A stretch of 64,000 nt of DNA from Methylobacterium sp. J-076 (lineage in GTDB: Bacteria > Pseudomonadota > Alphaproteobacteria > Rhizobiales > Beijerinckiaceae): assembly GCF_022829405.1 (NCBI RefSeq), contig NZ_JAKSXW010000149.1, forward strand, positions 1 to 64,000, read 5' to 3'. A program made the position numbers and the translations under genes. The notes below the pieces were generated by a model. The model did not search any database. It saw only the letters and a list, made by a program, of their open reading frames with translations, and was not told the DNA's origin. Of the stretch, positions 41,864 to 51,452 are shown one piece after another. Each line of letters opens with the position of its first letter. Position 1 is the stretch's first letter.

Positions 41864-43270
41864 ATGACGCAGGCCCGCCCCGACACCGCCCCGGAGATGC
41901 GCCGGATCCCCTCCGTGGAACGGCTGCTGGCCCACCCGTCCGGCCTTCCGCTCGCGGAGGAGTTCGGCCGCACGGCGCTCACCGCCGCGGTCCGGGACGA
42001 CCTCGCGCGGATCCGCGCGGGCGAGGCGCCGGGGGGGGACGAGGCCACCATCCTCGCCCGCTGCGCGGACGCCCTCGCCGCCGGGCGGCGTCCGTCCCTG
42101 CGGCCGGTCTTCAACCTGACGGGGACCGTGCTCCACACCAATCTCGGCCGGGCGCTGCTGCCCGCCTCCGCGGCCCGGGCGGTGGAGGCGGTGATGGTGC
42201 AGGCGACCAACCTCGAATTCGACCTCGCCACGGGCAACCGGGGCGAGCGGGATGACCACGTGGAGGGGCTGATCTGCCGCCTGACGGGGGCCGAGGCCGC
42301 CATCGTCGTCAACAACAACGCCGCGGCGGTGCTGCTGGTGCTCAACGCCCTGGCCATGCGCCGGGAGGTCGTGGTGTCCCGCGGCGAGCTGGTGGAGATC
42401 GGCGGCTCGTTCCGCGTACCCGACGTGATGGCGCGGGCCGGCTGCCGGATGCGCGAGGTGGGCACCACCAACCGCACCCACCTGCGCGATTTCGCGGACG
42501 CCTTCGGCCCCGCCACCGGGCTGGCGATGAAGGTCCATCCGAGCAACTACGCCATCACCGGCTTCACGGCCCAGCCCGATCCGGACGCGCTGCACGCGCT
42601 CTGCCGGGAGCGTGGCGTTCCCCTCGCGGAGGACCTCGGCAGCGGCAGCCTCATCGACCTCGCGGCCTACGGCCTGCCGCCGGAGCCCACGGTGAGCGCC
42701 GCCCTGGCCCGGGCCGACGTGGTCACGTTCAGCGGCGACAAGCTCCTCGGCGGCGTGCAATGCGGGATCGTCGCCGGGCGCAAGGACCTCCTCGCCCGCA
42801 TCCGCAAGAGCCCCCTGAAGCGCGCTTTGCGGGTCGACAAGATGACCTACGCCGCGCTGGAGGCGGTGCTTCGGCTCTACCTGCACCCCGAACGGCTGCG
42901 CGACGAGCTGCCGACCCTGCGCCTGCTCACGCGAGAGAGGGCCGAGATCGCCGAGCAGGCGCACAGGCTCGTCCCCGCTGTCGCCGAACGGCTGGTCGGG
43001 TGGGCGACGGTGGCGGTCGCCGACGCCATGAGCCAGATCGGTTCCGGCGCCCTGCCGGTGGAAACCCTGCCGAGCGCGGCCCTGATGCTGACCCCCGAGG
43101 GGGGAGCCTCCCGCGCCCGCAGCGCCGGAGGACGCTGCCGACAGCTCGCACGGAGCCTCCGCGACCTGCCCGTGCCGATCATCGGCCGGATCAAGGATGA
43201 CCGGGTTTTACTGGATTTGCGGACGCTGGAGGACGAAACGGGCTTCCTCGACAGCCTGTCGGCGTTGTAG
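41864..43270 (+). CDS. selA: L-seryl-tRNA(Sec) selenium transferase
   Basis: PLP enzyme converting Ser-tRNA(Sec) to Sec-tRNA(Sec) with selenophosphate; 468 residues, normal for SelA. Motifs: RRIPSVERLLAHP near 11, NLTGTVLHTNLGRALL near 84, VNNNAAAVLLVLNAL near 147, and the PLP lysine in TFSGDKLLGGVQCG near 294. ATG 41864 starts MTQARPDTAP. SelB usually follows selA; here an OhrR-type regulator follows, so selB and selC must be elsewhere if the Sec system works. The formate-dehydrogenase-like gene nearby has no in-frame TGA. Confidence 0.92.
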   Translation: MTQARPDTAPEMRRIPSVERLLAHPSGLPLAEEFGRTALTAAVRDDLARIRAGEAPGGDEATILARCADALAAGRRPSLRPVFNLTGTVLHTNLGRALLPASAARAVEAVMVQATNLEFDLATGNRGERDDHVEGLICRLTGAEAAIVVNNNAAAVLLVLNALAMRREVVVSRGELVEIGGSFRVPDVMARAGCRMREVGTTNRTHLRDFADAFGPATGLAMKVHPSNYAITGFTAQPDPDALHALCRERGVPLAEDLGSGSLIDLAAYGLPPEPTVSAALARADVVTFSGDKLLGGVQCGIVAGRKDLLARIRKSPLKRALRVDKMTYAALEAVLRLYLHPERLRDELPTLRLLTRERAEIAEQAHRLVPAVAERLVGWATVAVADAMSQIGSGALPVETLPSAALMLTPEGGASRARSAGGRCRQLARSLRDLPVPIIGRIKDDRVLLDLRTLEDETGFLDSLSAL

Positions 43271-43432
43271 GCCTGATATTGACGTCTGAGGTGCTAAGGT
43301 GCGCCGCCAGAGTGCAGGCGTACGGACAAGCCCCATGCGATCGTCCGACGCCGTGATAAGGCTGTGGAGCTGTACGAGTCCCGGCGGCACCGGGCGATGA
43401 CGTCGACAGACAGTACTGGACGAGTGTTCGAG

Positions 43433-43903
43433 ATGGCTCACACGGCAGAGACGATCGACCTTCCCCCTGCCACCGACCCGCTGCACCTCGATAACCAGCT
43501 TTGCTACGCGCTCTATGCCGCCGCGCACCGGATGACGAAGTCCTACCGGCCTTTGCTGCAGCGGCTCGGCCTGACCTATCCGCAATATCTCGTGCTGCTC
43601 GTCCTCTGGGAGCAAGACGGCGTGACCGTCTCGGAGATCGGCCGGCGGCTGCGGCTCGATTCGGGGACGCTGACCCCCGTGCTCAAGCGCCTCGAAGGGG
43701 CAGGCTTCCTGCGCCGGACCCGGCGGCAGAGCGACGAGCGCGAGGTCGAGATCGCCCTGACGCCGCAGGGCCAGGACCTGCGCGCCGAGGCCGCCGCCGT
43801 GCGGGAATCGGTGATGTGCCAGCTCGAGATGAGCGAGCCCGAGATCCGCAACCTGCGGCGGGAGCTCAACCTCGTCATCGACAGGCTCGGCACGGGCGAG
43901 TGA
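43433..43903 (+). CDS. MarR-family regulator, OhrR-like
   Basis: About 156 residues. LHLDNQLCYALYAAAHRMTKSYRPL has the peroxide-sensing cysteine of OhrR, followed by LGLTYPQYLVLLVLWEQDGVTV and the winged helix RLRLDSGTLTPVLKRLEGAGFLRR. OhrR represses organic hydroperoxide resistance genes until its cysteine is oxidised. No ohr gene lies next to it in this window. Start uncertain: ATG 43433 or 43397, or GTG 43364. Confidence 0.85.
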   Translation: MAHTAETIDLPPATDPLHLDNQLCYALYAAAHRMTKSYRPLLQRLGLTYPQYLVLLVLWEQDGVTVSEIGRRLRLDSGTLTPVLKRLEGAGFLRRTRRQSDEREVEIALTPQGQDLRAEAAAVRESVMCQLEMSEPEIRNLRRELNLVIDRLGTGE

Positions 43904-43915
43904 GCCCGGCGGGGC

Positions 43916-45289
43916 TCACCGCCTCAGGCGGTTGCCCAGGACGAAGCCGAACAGGCCCATCAGGATGATCCCCACCGCACCTTCGAGGCCCACGAGCAGG
44001 TTCGTGACCCGCCCCGTGGGCTTGAGGCCGATCTCCGGCGGGTTGGCGGTCATCATGTTGAGGGCGCTGTAGCTCATCAGATCGAGGGGGTTGTAGGTCG
44101 GTCCGGCCTCCGGCCCTTCGAGGATGATCAGCCCGCCGGTCATCCCGTAGAGGACGGCGAAGACGCCGATCAGCAGGGCGAAGGCGCGGGCGATGCGCGA
44201 CAGGCTCTCGCCGTAGTCGCACAGCCATTCGACGAACCGGTCGGCGATCCAGCGGTAGCCATGCCGGGCGAAGGCTTGCCAGTCCCGCGCCGACCATGCG
44301 GAGGAGGCCTGCACCCCCGCGTGGTGGCGGCCCATCCGCCGACCGCGCTTGTAGGCCCAGCTCGCCGCATCCTGATCGCCGATGCTCTTCCAGTTCTGCT
44401 CCAGGGCGAGGTAGCTCGCCTGCGCCGCCGCGTAGGCGCCATCCACCTCCTCGCCGACCGCGCCGCCGAGCTGCTCGACATGCATCCGCGTGCCGTTGAG
44501 CCACGCCCCGGAGAAGCGGGCGTGGCGCAGCTGGCACGTGGCGAGGTTGAGGCGCACGAGGTTCGTGTCCGACAGGTCGGCGCCGGAGAAGTCCGCCCCG
44601 TCGAGCTTGGCGCCGGTGAAGCTCGCCCCGCGCAGGCGCGAGCCCGCCAGCACCGCCTTGGCGAGGCTGGCTCCTTCGAAATCCGCATGGGTCAGGTTGG
44701 CGTCGCCGAGCTTGGCCTCGTCCAGGCGCGCCTCGCGGAACACGGTGTCGTCCGCATCGGCCCCGGTGAAATCCGTGCCCCAGAGGTCGGCGCGGGTGAA
44801 GTCGGCCCCGTCGAGCAGCCCCTCGGACAGGTCGGCGAAGCGCATGGCCGCGCCACCGAACCGCGCATCCTCCATCATCGCCCGCGACAGGCGGATCTGC
44901 CCGGCGACGATCCCCGAGAAGTCCGCCCCCGAGAGGTCGGTCTCGGTGAGGTCGGCCTCTTCGAGGATCGCTCCGGCGAAGCGCGCCGAGCGACCCACCG
45001 CCCCGGCGAGCGTCGCCCGGCGGAGGTTGGCGCCGCCGAGATCCGCATCGTCGAGGCGGGCGCGGGAGAGGTCCGCCCCCACCAGCGCGAGGCCGCCGCT
45101 CTCCGCGTCGCGCCAGGGCGCGGGCTCGCCCTCGGTCGCCTGGGCGGCGAGGGTGTCGCGGCTGCAATCGAGCCGGGCGAGGTCGAGCCCCCGCGCCGCC
45201 ACGGGCGTGGGGGTGCCGGCCTTGCCGAGCAGGTCGCGCAACCGTTGCTCCGGCGTCGCCGGGGCCGCCGCATGTGTCGTCTGGGTCAT
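43916..45289 (-). CDS. Pentapeptide-repeat membrane protein
   Basis: 457 residues. From about 65 to 270 the protein is a run of A(D/N)LXX-type pentapeptides (GADLSRARLDDADLGGANLRR and so on) that fold as a right-handed beta helix. The C-terminal third (after 330) has two hydrophobic segments (FALLIGVFAVLYGMTGGLIIL and LLVGLEGAVGIILMGLFGFVLG) with an intervening stretch that resembles the two-helix layout of an ion-channel pore, without a TxGYG filter. The function of such fusions is unknown. ATG 45289 starts MTQTTHAAAP. Confidence 0.82.
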   Translation of the reverse strand: MTQTTHAAAPATPEQRLRDLLGKAGTPTPVAARGLDLARLDCSRDTLAAQATEGEPAPWRDAESGGLALVGADLSRARLDDADLGGANLRRATLAGAVGRSARFAGAILEEADLTETDLSGADFSGIVAGQIRLSRAMMEDARFGGAAMRFADLSEGLLDGADFTRADLWGTDFTGADADDTVFREARLDEAKLGDANLTHADFEGASLAKAVLAGSRLRGASFTGAKLDGADFSGADLSDTNLVRLNLATCQLRHARFSGAWLNGTRMHVEQLGGAVGEEVDGAYAAAQASYLALEQNWKSIGDQDAASWAYKRGRRMGRHHAGVQASSAWSARDWQAFARHGYRWIADRFVEWLCDYGESLSRIARAFALLIGVFAVLYGMTGGLIILEGPEAGPTYNPLDLMSYSALNMMTANPPEIGLKPTGRVTNLLVGLEGAVGIILMGLFGFVLGNRLRR

Positions 45290-45342
45290 GGGCGATCCAT
45301 GCCGGAGGCCGGCGTTTCGCGCCAGCCTCCCGGCCACCGATG

Positions 45343-47658
45343 TCAGGCCTCGGCGGTGATCCGCACGGCGATCGACTTGGCCGCGGGCGTCTTGGACTGC
45401 GCGTCGTGGTGCCAGAGGGGGATCAGCACGTTCATCTCGGGGTAGTAGCCCGCGCAATTCCCCTGGGGGATGTCGTAAGCCACGATCCGCAGGCCGCCGA
45501 GGCGCCGGTCCACCCCGTCATGGGCCACCGTCTCGACGGCGGCCTGCGCCCCATCCCGCAGGCCCAGCCGCGCGATGTCGGCCCGGTTCATGAACAGCAC
45601 GTCGCGGGTGCCCTCGATGCCCCGGAACCGGTCGTGGTAGCCGTAGACCGTGGTGTTGAACTGGTCGTTCGACCGCAGGGTGATGAGGTCGAGGACCTCG
45701 CCGCCCCGCTCCGGCAGGTCGGGATCCGCCTCCAGGCCCCCCGGCACGGAGAAGTTCGCCTTGCCGGTCTCCGTTTCCCAGCGGCGCTGGCGGGCGGGCA
45801 GCGGCTTGGCGAGGCCGCCCGGATCGAACATCCGGCCGTTCAGGTCGTGGAACACGCTTGGGTAGGTCGCCTCGATGGCCTTGCGCACGAGGCCGTAATC
45901 ACCGACCCAGGCGTCCCAATCGATCCGCGGGTTGGCCGGCACGCTCGCCTTGGCGATGCCGGCGATGATCGCGGGCTCCGAGCGCAGGTGCGGTCCGACC
46001 GGCTCGGCCACGCCCCGGGACCCGTGGAAGCGGGAGGTGGAATCCTCCATCGACACGCTCTGCGGGCCGCCCGCCTGATGGTCGATCTCGATGCGGCCGA
46101 GGCAGGGCAGGAGGTAGGCCACCTCGCCGTTGACGAGGTGCGAGCGGTTGAGCTTCGTGGCGATCTGCACGGTGAGGCGCTGCCCCCGCCACGCCGGCTC
46201 CATCACCCCCGTATCCGGCACGGCCCGCAGGAAGTTGCCGCCGAGGCCGATGAAGGCGCGGACGCTCCCGTCGAGGATGCCTTCGCAGGCTTCCACCGTG
46301 TTGAGCCCCTTCTCCATCGGCGGCTCGAAGCCGTAGAGTTCGCGCAGCTTGTCCATCGGTGCGAGTTCGGGCTTCTCGGTGATGCCGACCGTGCGCTGCC
46401 CCTGCACGTTGGAGTGACCGCGCACCGGGCAGATGCCCGCACCCGGCTTGCCGATGTTGCCGCGCAGGAGGAGCAGGTTGGCGAGCATCTGAACCGTCTC
46501 GGTGCCCCGGCGGTGCTGCGTCAGCCCCATCCCGTAGACGCCGATCACCGCCTTCGCCCGCGCATAGACCGAGGCGGCGCTCTCCAGGGCGTGGCGGCTC
46601 AGGCCGGAGCGCGCTTCGAGGGCGGCCCAGTCCTGCCCGTCGCAGAAGGCCTCGAAATCGGCGAGGCCGTGGGTGTGCTCGGCGATGAAGGCGTGGTCGA
46701 GGACGGGCGGGTGCCCGGTCTCCCGCGCCTCCCGGTCGGCGGCGAACAGCGCCTTGCACAGGCCGGTGATGGCGGCGAGGTCGCCCCCCGCCTTGACCTG
46801 ATGGTACTGGGTCGAGATCTGCGTGGAGGACCGGGTCACCATCTCCAGCGGCGATTGCGGGTCGGTGAACCGCTCCAACCCACGCTCCTTCAGCGGGTTG
46901 AAGGTGATGATCGAGGCGCCCCGGCGCCGCGCCTCCTGCAGCGGATGCAGCATCCGCGGCGAGTTGGAGCCGACGTTCTGCCCGAAGAAGAACAGGAGGT
47001 CGGTCTCCTCGAAATCCTCCAGCCGCACGGTCCCGACCGGCGTGCCGATGGATTGCGGCAGGGCCACCGAGGTCGGCTCGTGGCACATGTTCGAGGAATC
47101 GGGGAGGTTGTTGTTGCCGTAGAGCCGGGCGAGCAGCGCGTACATGTAGCTCGACTCGAGGGAGGCCCGGCCGGAGGCGTAGAACACCACCGATTTCGGA
47201 TCGAGCGCCTTCAGCTCGCGGCCGATCTCGGCATAGGCCTCTTCCCAGGTGCAGGGGCGGTAGCGGTCGCTGGCCCTGTCGTAGCGCATGGGGTGGGTGA
47301 GGCGCCCGGCCTCCTCGAGGGCGTAATCGCTCCAGCCGAGAAGGTCGGCGACCGTGTGCGCGGCGAACAGGTCCGGAGTCGCCCGGCGCCGGGTCTGCTC
47401 CCAGGCCGTGGCCTTGGCGCCGTTCTCGCAATACTCGAAGGCCAGCGGCTTGGCCGGCTTCGCCCAGGCGCAGGACGTGCACATGAAGCCGCCGGGCTTG
47501 TTCTGCTTGGTCAGCATGGCGGTGCCGGTGACGGGCACGCCCTCCCGGGTCAGGATCTCCAGGAGGGAGCGCGCCGAGCCCCAGCCGCCGGCGGGGCCAT
47601 CGTAGGGCTCGATCCGCACCTTTCGGGCCCGGTCGTCCTGGCTGCTCGATCCGTCCAT
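45343..47658 (-). CDS. FdhF/YdeP family molybdopterin oxidoreductase
   Basis: 771 residues, close to the YdeP/FdhF-like alpha subunit length. N-terminal FMCTSCAWAKPAK near 58 and a later Cys hold an iron-sulphur cluster; SSNMCHEPTSVALPQSIG near 190 is at the active-site position of the family; VRGHSNVQGQRTVGI near 420 and the C-terminal molybdopterin dinucleotide domain (LITLRSNDQFNTTVYGYHDR) are intact. The reaction is uncertain: the family includes formate dehydrogenase H relatives, and YdeP of E. coli is linked to acid resistance. 78 bases separate it from the thiamine-binding gene upstream. Confidence 0.88.
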   Translation of the reverse strand: MDGSSSQDDRARKVRIEPYDGPAGGWGSARSLLEILTREGVPVTGTAMLTKQNKPGGFMCTSCAWAKPAKPLAFEYCENGAKATAWEQTRRRATPDLFAAHTVADLLGWSDYALEEAGRLTHPMRYDRASDRYRPCTWEEAYAEIGRELKALDPKSVVFYASGRASLESSYMYALLARLYGNNNLPDSSNMCHEPTSVALPQSIGTPVGTVRLEDFEETDLLFFFGQNVGSNSPRMLHPLQEARRRGASIITFNPLKERGLERFTDPQSPLEMVTRSSTQISTQYHQVKAGGDLAAITGLCKALFAADREARETGHPPVLDHAFIAEHTHGLADFEAFCDGQDWAALEARSGLSRHALESAASVYARAKAVIGVYGMGLTQHRRGTETVQMLANLLLLRGNIGKPGAGICPVRGHSNVQGQRTVGITEKPELAPMDKLRELYGFEPPMEKGLNTVEACEGILDGSVRAFIGLGGNFLRAVPDTGVMEPAWRGQRLTVQIATKLNRSHLVNGEVAYLLPCLGRIEIDHQAGGPQSVSMEDSTSRFHGSRGVAEPVGPHLRSEPAIIAGIAKASVPANPRIDWDAWVGDYGLVRKAIEATYPSVFHDLNGRMFDPGGLAKPLPARQRRWETETGKANFSVPGGLEADPDLPERGGEVLDLITLRSNDQFNTTVYGYHDRFRGIEGTRDVLFMNRADIARLGLRDGAQAAVETVAHDGVDRRLGGLRIVAYDIPQGNCAGYYPEMNVLIPLWHHDAQSKTPAAKSIAVRITAEA

Positions 47659-47736
47659 GACCGTCCCTCAAAGCTGCGGTGTCGCAGGTTGAACGCGACA
47701 GACACGGGAACGATCAATGGCAGGACGCCGCGGGCG

Positions 47737-48024
47737 TCAGGAAACGGCGGCGAGCTTGTCGGCCATGGTCTGCACCTTGTCCCGCCGGGTCGAGAAGATC
47801 AGCGTGAAGAAGGTCCGCTCGACGCCGAGTTCGGCCAGCCGCGCCTCGCATCTCTCGGCGAGGGCGCAGATGTCCGCGAGGTCCCCGTCGATGTTGGTGC
47901 CGTTGGGGTGCATGGTGGCGCTCAGCCCGCTCGACTCGATGATCGCCTTGATCTCGCGGACATAGGGCGACACGGACGGCCCTACGCCCATCGGTACGAT
48001 GCACAGATCGGCTGAGACCTTCAT
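47737..48024 (-). CDS. MTH1187/YkoF-type thiamine-binding protein
   Basis: 95 residues: SADLCIVPMGVGPSVSPYVREI opens and SATMHPNGTNIDGDLADICAL follows, the pattern of DUF77. Family members bind thiamine or pyrimidine precursors. Lies immediately upstream of the FdhF/YdeP gene on the same strand and may be cotranscribed; no functional tie is obvious. Confidence 0.8.
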   Translation of the reverse strand: MKVSADLCIVPMGVGPSVSPYVREIKAIIESSGLSATMHPNGTNIDGDLADICALAERCEARLAELGVERTFFTLIFSTRRDKVQTMADKLAAVS

Positions 48025-48071
48025 GGGGCGATCCCAGAAACCTTGAGCCGGATGCCAGGGGGGAGACGGCG

Positions 48072-48145
48072 TGGAGCGGGTACCGGGAATCGAACCCGGG
48101 TATTCAGCTTGGAAGGCTGCTGCTCTACCATTGAGCTACACCCGC
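48072..48145 (-). tRNA. tRNA-Gly (TCC)
   Basis: 74 bases including CCA. Acceptor GCGGGTG pairs with TACCCGC, D-arm AGCTCAATGGTAGAGC, anticodon loop CTTCCAA gives TCC, T-arm CCGGGTTCGATTCCCGG. Confidence 0.95.
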
Positions 48146-48191
48146 GCGGCGGTTCCTCTAGCATGCCCGCCCAGGCCTGAGAAGACGGATG

Positions 48192-49037
48192 TCAGGGCGC
48201 GAGCCCAAGGGCGGCGCGGGCCTCGGCGGGGCTGGCGACCCGGCGCCCGTGGCGGGCGACCGCCTCCGCCGCGAGGCCGACCAGTTCGGCGTTGCTCGCC
48301 GCCAGCCGGTCCTTCGTGACGCGGATGTTGTCCTCCAGGCCGGTGCGGACCGCGTCCGCCCCACGGGCCAGGGCCCAGTCCATCACCACCGCCTGGTTGC
48401 GGCCGATGCCGGCGGCGGTCCAGGTCGCCTTCGGCAGGGTGCGGCGGCACTCCGCGAGCAGGATGTCGAGGAGGTGCACGTCCGCCGGCATGGCGTTCTG
48501 CACGCCCATCACGAACTGGACGTGCGGGCGCTCGTCCATCAGCCCGGCGTCGATCAGGCGGCGGGCGCCGTGGATGTGCGACAGGTCGAAGATCTCGATC
48601 TCCGGGCGCACGCCGTACTGCTTCATCTGCGTGGCGAGGTCGGTGACGAGGCCGGCGGCGTTTTCGTAGACGATGCTCGGGAAGTTGACCGAGCCCGTCG
48701 ACAGGGAGGCCATGTCCGGCCGGTGCTTCAGCGAAAGGCCCCGCGCCGCCGGATCACGCCCGCGCCCGCCGGTGGAGAACTGGACGATCAGGCCGGGACA
48801 GTGGCGGCGCAGGCCGTCCTGCACGGCGGCGAACCTGTCCGGGTCGGAGGAGGGGCTCTCGTCGTCGTTGCGGACGTGGATATGGGCCAGGGTCGCCCCC
48901 GCCTCGAACGCCCGATGGGTCGATTCGATCTGCTCGGCCACGGTCACCGGCACGGCCGGGTTGTCCTTCTTGCGCGGTACCGATCCGGTGATCGCCACCG
49001 CGATCACCACCGGCGCGTCGTTCCCGGATGCCGCCAT
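48192..49037 (-). CDS. BKACE family beta-keto acid cleavage enzyme (DUF849)
   Basis: 281 residues, zinc-dependent TIM barrel that condenses a beta-keto acid with acetyl-CoA. PVVIAVAITGSVPRKKDNPAVPVT near 10 and the zinc motif AHIHVRNDDESPSSD near 50 are diagnostic; LSTGSVNFP and HVQFVMGVQNAMPAD also match. The specific beta-keto acid cannot be read. ATG 49037 chosen; the longer frame to 49103 has no good ribosome-binding site. Divergent from aroQ. Confidence 0.9.
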   Translation of the reverse strand: MAASGNDAPVVIAVAITGSVPRKKDNPAVPVTVAEQIESTHRAFEAGATLAHIHVRNDDESPSSDPDRFAAVQDGLRRHCPGLIVQFSTGGRGRDPAARGLSLKHRPDMASLSTGSVNFPSIVYENAAGLVTDLATQMKQYGVRPEIEIFDLSHIHGARRLIDAGLMDERPHVQFVMGVQNAMPADVHLLDILLAECRRTLPKATWTAAGIGRNQAVVMDWALARGADAVRTGLEDNIRVTKDRLAASNAELVGLAAEAVARHGRRVASPAEARAALGLAP

Positions 49038-49180
49038 CGCCCGTCTCCCGTCCCTGGCCGTGTCCCGCCCCGCGGGCGGTGATAGACCCTGGGTCGGCTT
49101 CATAGAAGGCCGCGCGGCCGGAGGGCTTGAGTCGCCGCCGCGATTGAAGCACCTCTGCCTTCCGGGCGGAGGCGAGGCGG

Positions 49181-49627
49181 ATGGACGACACGGTGCTGGT
49201 CCTGAACGGGCCGAACCTCAACCTGCTCGGCAAACGCCAGCCGGAGATCTACGGCAGCGCCACGCTCCACGATGTCGAGGCGCTGTGCCGGGCCACCGCC
49301 GCGGAGTTCGGGCTGCGGGCCGAGTGCCGCCAGAGCAACGCCGAGCACGTGCTGATCGACGCGATCCACGAATTCCGCGTCGGCACGGCCGGCATCGTCA
49401 TCAATGCCGGGGCCTACACCCACACCTCCGTGGCGATCCTCGATGCGCTGAATGCCTGCGAGGTGCCGGTGATCGAGTGCCACATCTCGAACGTCCACCG
49501 CCGGGAGGCGTTTCGCCACCACTCCTACGTGTCGAAGGCGGCCACCGCCGTGCTCGCCGGCTTCGGCATCCACGGCTATTCGCTGGCGATTCGGCATCTC
49601 GCCCGTCTGCGCTCCGCAGAGGGTTGA
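49181..49627 (+). CDS. aroQ: 3-dehydroquinate dehydratase, type II
   Basis: 148 residues forming a dodecamer; third step of the shikimate pathway. Catalytic loop NGPNLNLLGKRQPEIYG near 9 (Arg and Tyr), ECHISNVHRREAFRHHSY near 103 with the catalytic His. Complete and of normal length. The gene precedes pyrE by 56 bases; the two may share a transcript. Confidence 0.95.
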   Translation: MDDTVLVLNGPNLNLLGKRQPEIYGSATLHDVEALCRATAAEFGLRAECRQSNAEHVLIDAIHEFRVGTAGIVINAGAYTHTSVAILDALNACEVPVIECHISNVHRREAFRHHSYVSKAATAVLAGFGIHGYSLAIRHLARLRSAEG

Positions 49628-49683
49628 CGACCGCCCGCGATGGCCTGAGGAACGGAGGAGTCCGCACCCTTGAGCGCCGCGAT

Positions 49684-50382
49684 ATGACCTCTTTCCTGCC
49701 GATCGACCGGAAACTGATTGCCCGCGAGGCGGCCAAGATGTTCCTGGAGATCGAGGCCGTCCACTTCTACAAGGGCGAGCCCTTCAAGTTCACCTCCGGC
49801 TGGGCGAGCCCGGTCTACACCGATTGCCGGAAGATCATCTCCTATCCCCGGCTGCGCACGGCGCTGATCGACTTCGCGGTCTCGACCATCGTGCGCGAGG
49901 TCGGATACGAGTCGCTGACGCATATCGCCGGCGGCGAGACCGCGGGCATCCCCTTCGCCGCCTGGATCGCCGACCGGCTCGGCCTGCCGATGCAGTACGT
50001 GCGCAAGAAGCCCAAGGGGTTCGGCCGCAACGCGCAGATCGAGGGCGAGGTGGTGGAGGGCGCCAAGACCCTCCTCGTGGAGGATCTCGCCACCGACGGG
50101 CGCAGCAAGGTCACCTTCTGCCAGGCCCTGCGGGATGCGGGCGCGATCGTCGATCACTGCTTCGTGCTCTTCTACTACGACATCTTCCCCGACAGCGCCG
50201 AGCTGCTGAAGGAGACCGGCATCAAGCTGCACGCCCTCACCACGTGGTGGGACGTGCTGGAGGTGGCCAAGGAGATGGGCACCTTCGACCCGGTGACCTT
50301 GAAGGAGGTCGAGAGCTTCCTGCACGAGCCGGCCGCGTGGTCCTCCGCCCATGGCGGCATCTCCGCCTTCGGCCAGGGCTGA
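49684..50382 (+). CDS. pyrE: Orotate phosphoribosyltransferase
   Basis: 232 residues; converts orotate and PRPP to OMP in pyrimidine synthesis. The PRPP-binding motif is LLVEDLATDGRSK near 135; KFTSGWASPVYTDCRK near 37, YVRKKPKGFGRNAQ near 112 and GETAGIPFAAW near 85 complete the site. ATG 49684. Followed 8 bases on by pyrC, the preceding-but-one step, so the operon groups pyrimidine genes. Confidence 0.95.
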   Translation: MTSFLPIDRKLIAREAAKMFLEIEAVHFYKGEPFKFTSGWASPVYTDCRKIISYPRLRTALIDFAVSTIVREVGYESLTHIAGGETAGIPFAAWIADRLGLPMQYVRKKPKGFGRNAQIEGEVVEGAKTLLVEDLATDGRSKVTFCQALRDAGAIVDHCFVLFYYDIFPDSAELLKETGIKLHALTTWWDVLEVAKEMGTFDPVTLKEVESFLHEPAAWSSAHGGISAFGQG

Positions 50383-50390
50383 GCCCCACC

Positions 50391-51452
50391 ATGGCCGCCG
50401 ACCCCAAGACCGACGGAGACCGCCTCGTCATCCGCAAGCCGGACGACTGGCACATCCACCTGCGCGACGGCGCGATGATGCGCGCGGTGCTGCCCTACAC
50501 GGCGGCGCAGTTCGCCCGCGGCATCATCATGCCGAACCTCGTGCCGCCGGTGACGAGCGTGGACGCCGCCGCCGGCTACCGGGGGCGAATCCTGGCGGCG
50601 CTGCCTGAAGGCGTGAGCTTCACGCCGCTGATGACCTGCTACCTCACCGACGCCACGTCCCCGGACGAGATCGAGCGGGGCTTTGCCGAGAAGGTCTGGA
50701 TCGCCGCCAAGCTCTACCCGGCGGGCGCCACCACCAACTCCCATGCGGGCGTCACCGATCTCGCCACCATCGCCCCGGTGCTGGAGCGGATGGAGCGGAT
50801 CGGCATGCCGCTCCTGATCCATGGCGAGGTGACCGACCCCGCGGTCGACATCTTCGACCGGGAGGCGGTGTTCATGGAGCAGAAGCTCCTGCCGCTGCTG
50901 ACGCGCCACCAGGGCCTGAAGGTGACGGTGGAACACGCCACCACCGCCGAGATCCTCGACGTGGTCCGCGCACACGCCCCGCGGGTCGCCGCGACGATCA
51001 CCCCGCACCACCTCGTCATCAACCGGACGCATCTCTTCCAGGGGGGGCTGAGGCCGCACCTGTATTGCCTGCCGGTGGCCAAGCGCGAGCGGCACCGTCT
51101 CGCCCTGCGCAAGGCGGCGACCTCCGGCGAGGCCTGCTTCTACCTCGGCACCGACACCGCGCCGCACCCGGTCGGCGCGAAGGAATCCGCCTGCGGCTGC
51201 GCGGGCGTGTTCTGTGGCCCCACCGCGCTGCAGACCTACGTGCAGGTGTTCGACGAGGAGGGGGCGCTGGACCGGTTCGAGGGCTTCGCCTCCCTCCACG
51301 GCGCCCGCTTCCACGGCCTCGAACCCAACGGGGAGACTCTCACCCTGGAGCGGCGGCCCGGCCGGGTCGCCACCTGCGTCGCGGTGGAGGACAGCGAGGT
51401 CGTCGTCTTCCGCGGGGACGAGACTTTGCCCTGGACGATCGGGAGCGCATGA
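50391..51452 (+). CDS. pyrC: Dihydroorotase
   Basis: 353 residues, the class II (E. coli PyrC-like) homodimer. Metal ligands: DWHIHLRDG near 21, AAKLYPAGATTNS near 108 with the carboxylated lysine, LLIHGEVTD near 145, TVEHATT and ITPHHL, and the catalytic Asp in YLGTDTAPH near 258. Cyclises carbamoyl-aspartate to dihydroorotate. Stop overlaps the amidase start as ATGA. Confidence 0.95.
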   Translation: MAADPKTDGDRLVIRKPDDWHIHLRDGAMMRAVLPYTAAQFARGIIMPNLVPPVTSVDAAAGYRGRILAALPEGVSFTPLMTCYLTDATSPDEIERGFAEKVWIAAKLYPAGATTNSHAGVTDLATIAPVLERMERIGMPLLIHGEVTDPAVDIFDREAVFMEQKLLPLLTRHQGLKVTVEHATTAEILDVVRAHAPRVAATITPHHLVINRTHLFQGGLRPHLYCLPVAKRERHRLALRKAATSGEACFYLGTDTAPHPVGAKESACGCAGVFCGPTALQTYVQVFDEEGALDRFEGFASLHGARFHGLEPNGETLTLERRPGRVATCVAVEDSEVVVFRGDETLPWTIGSA

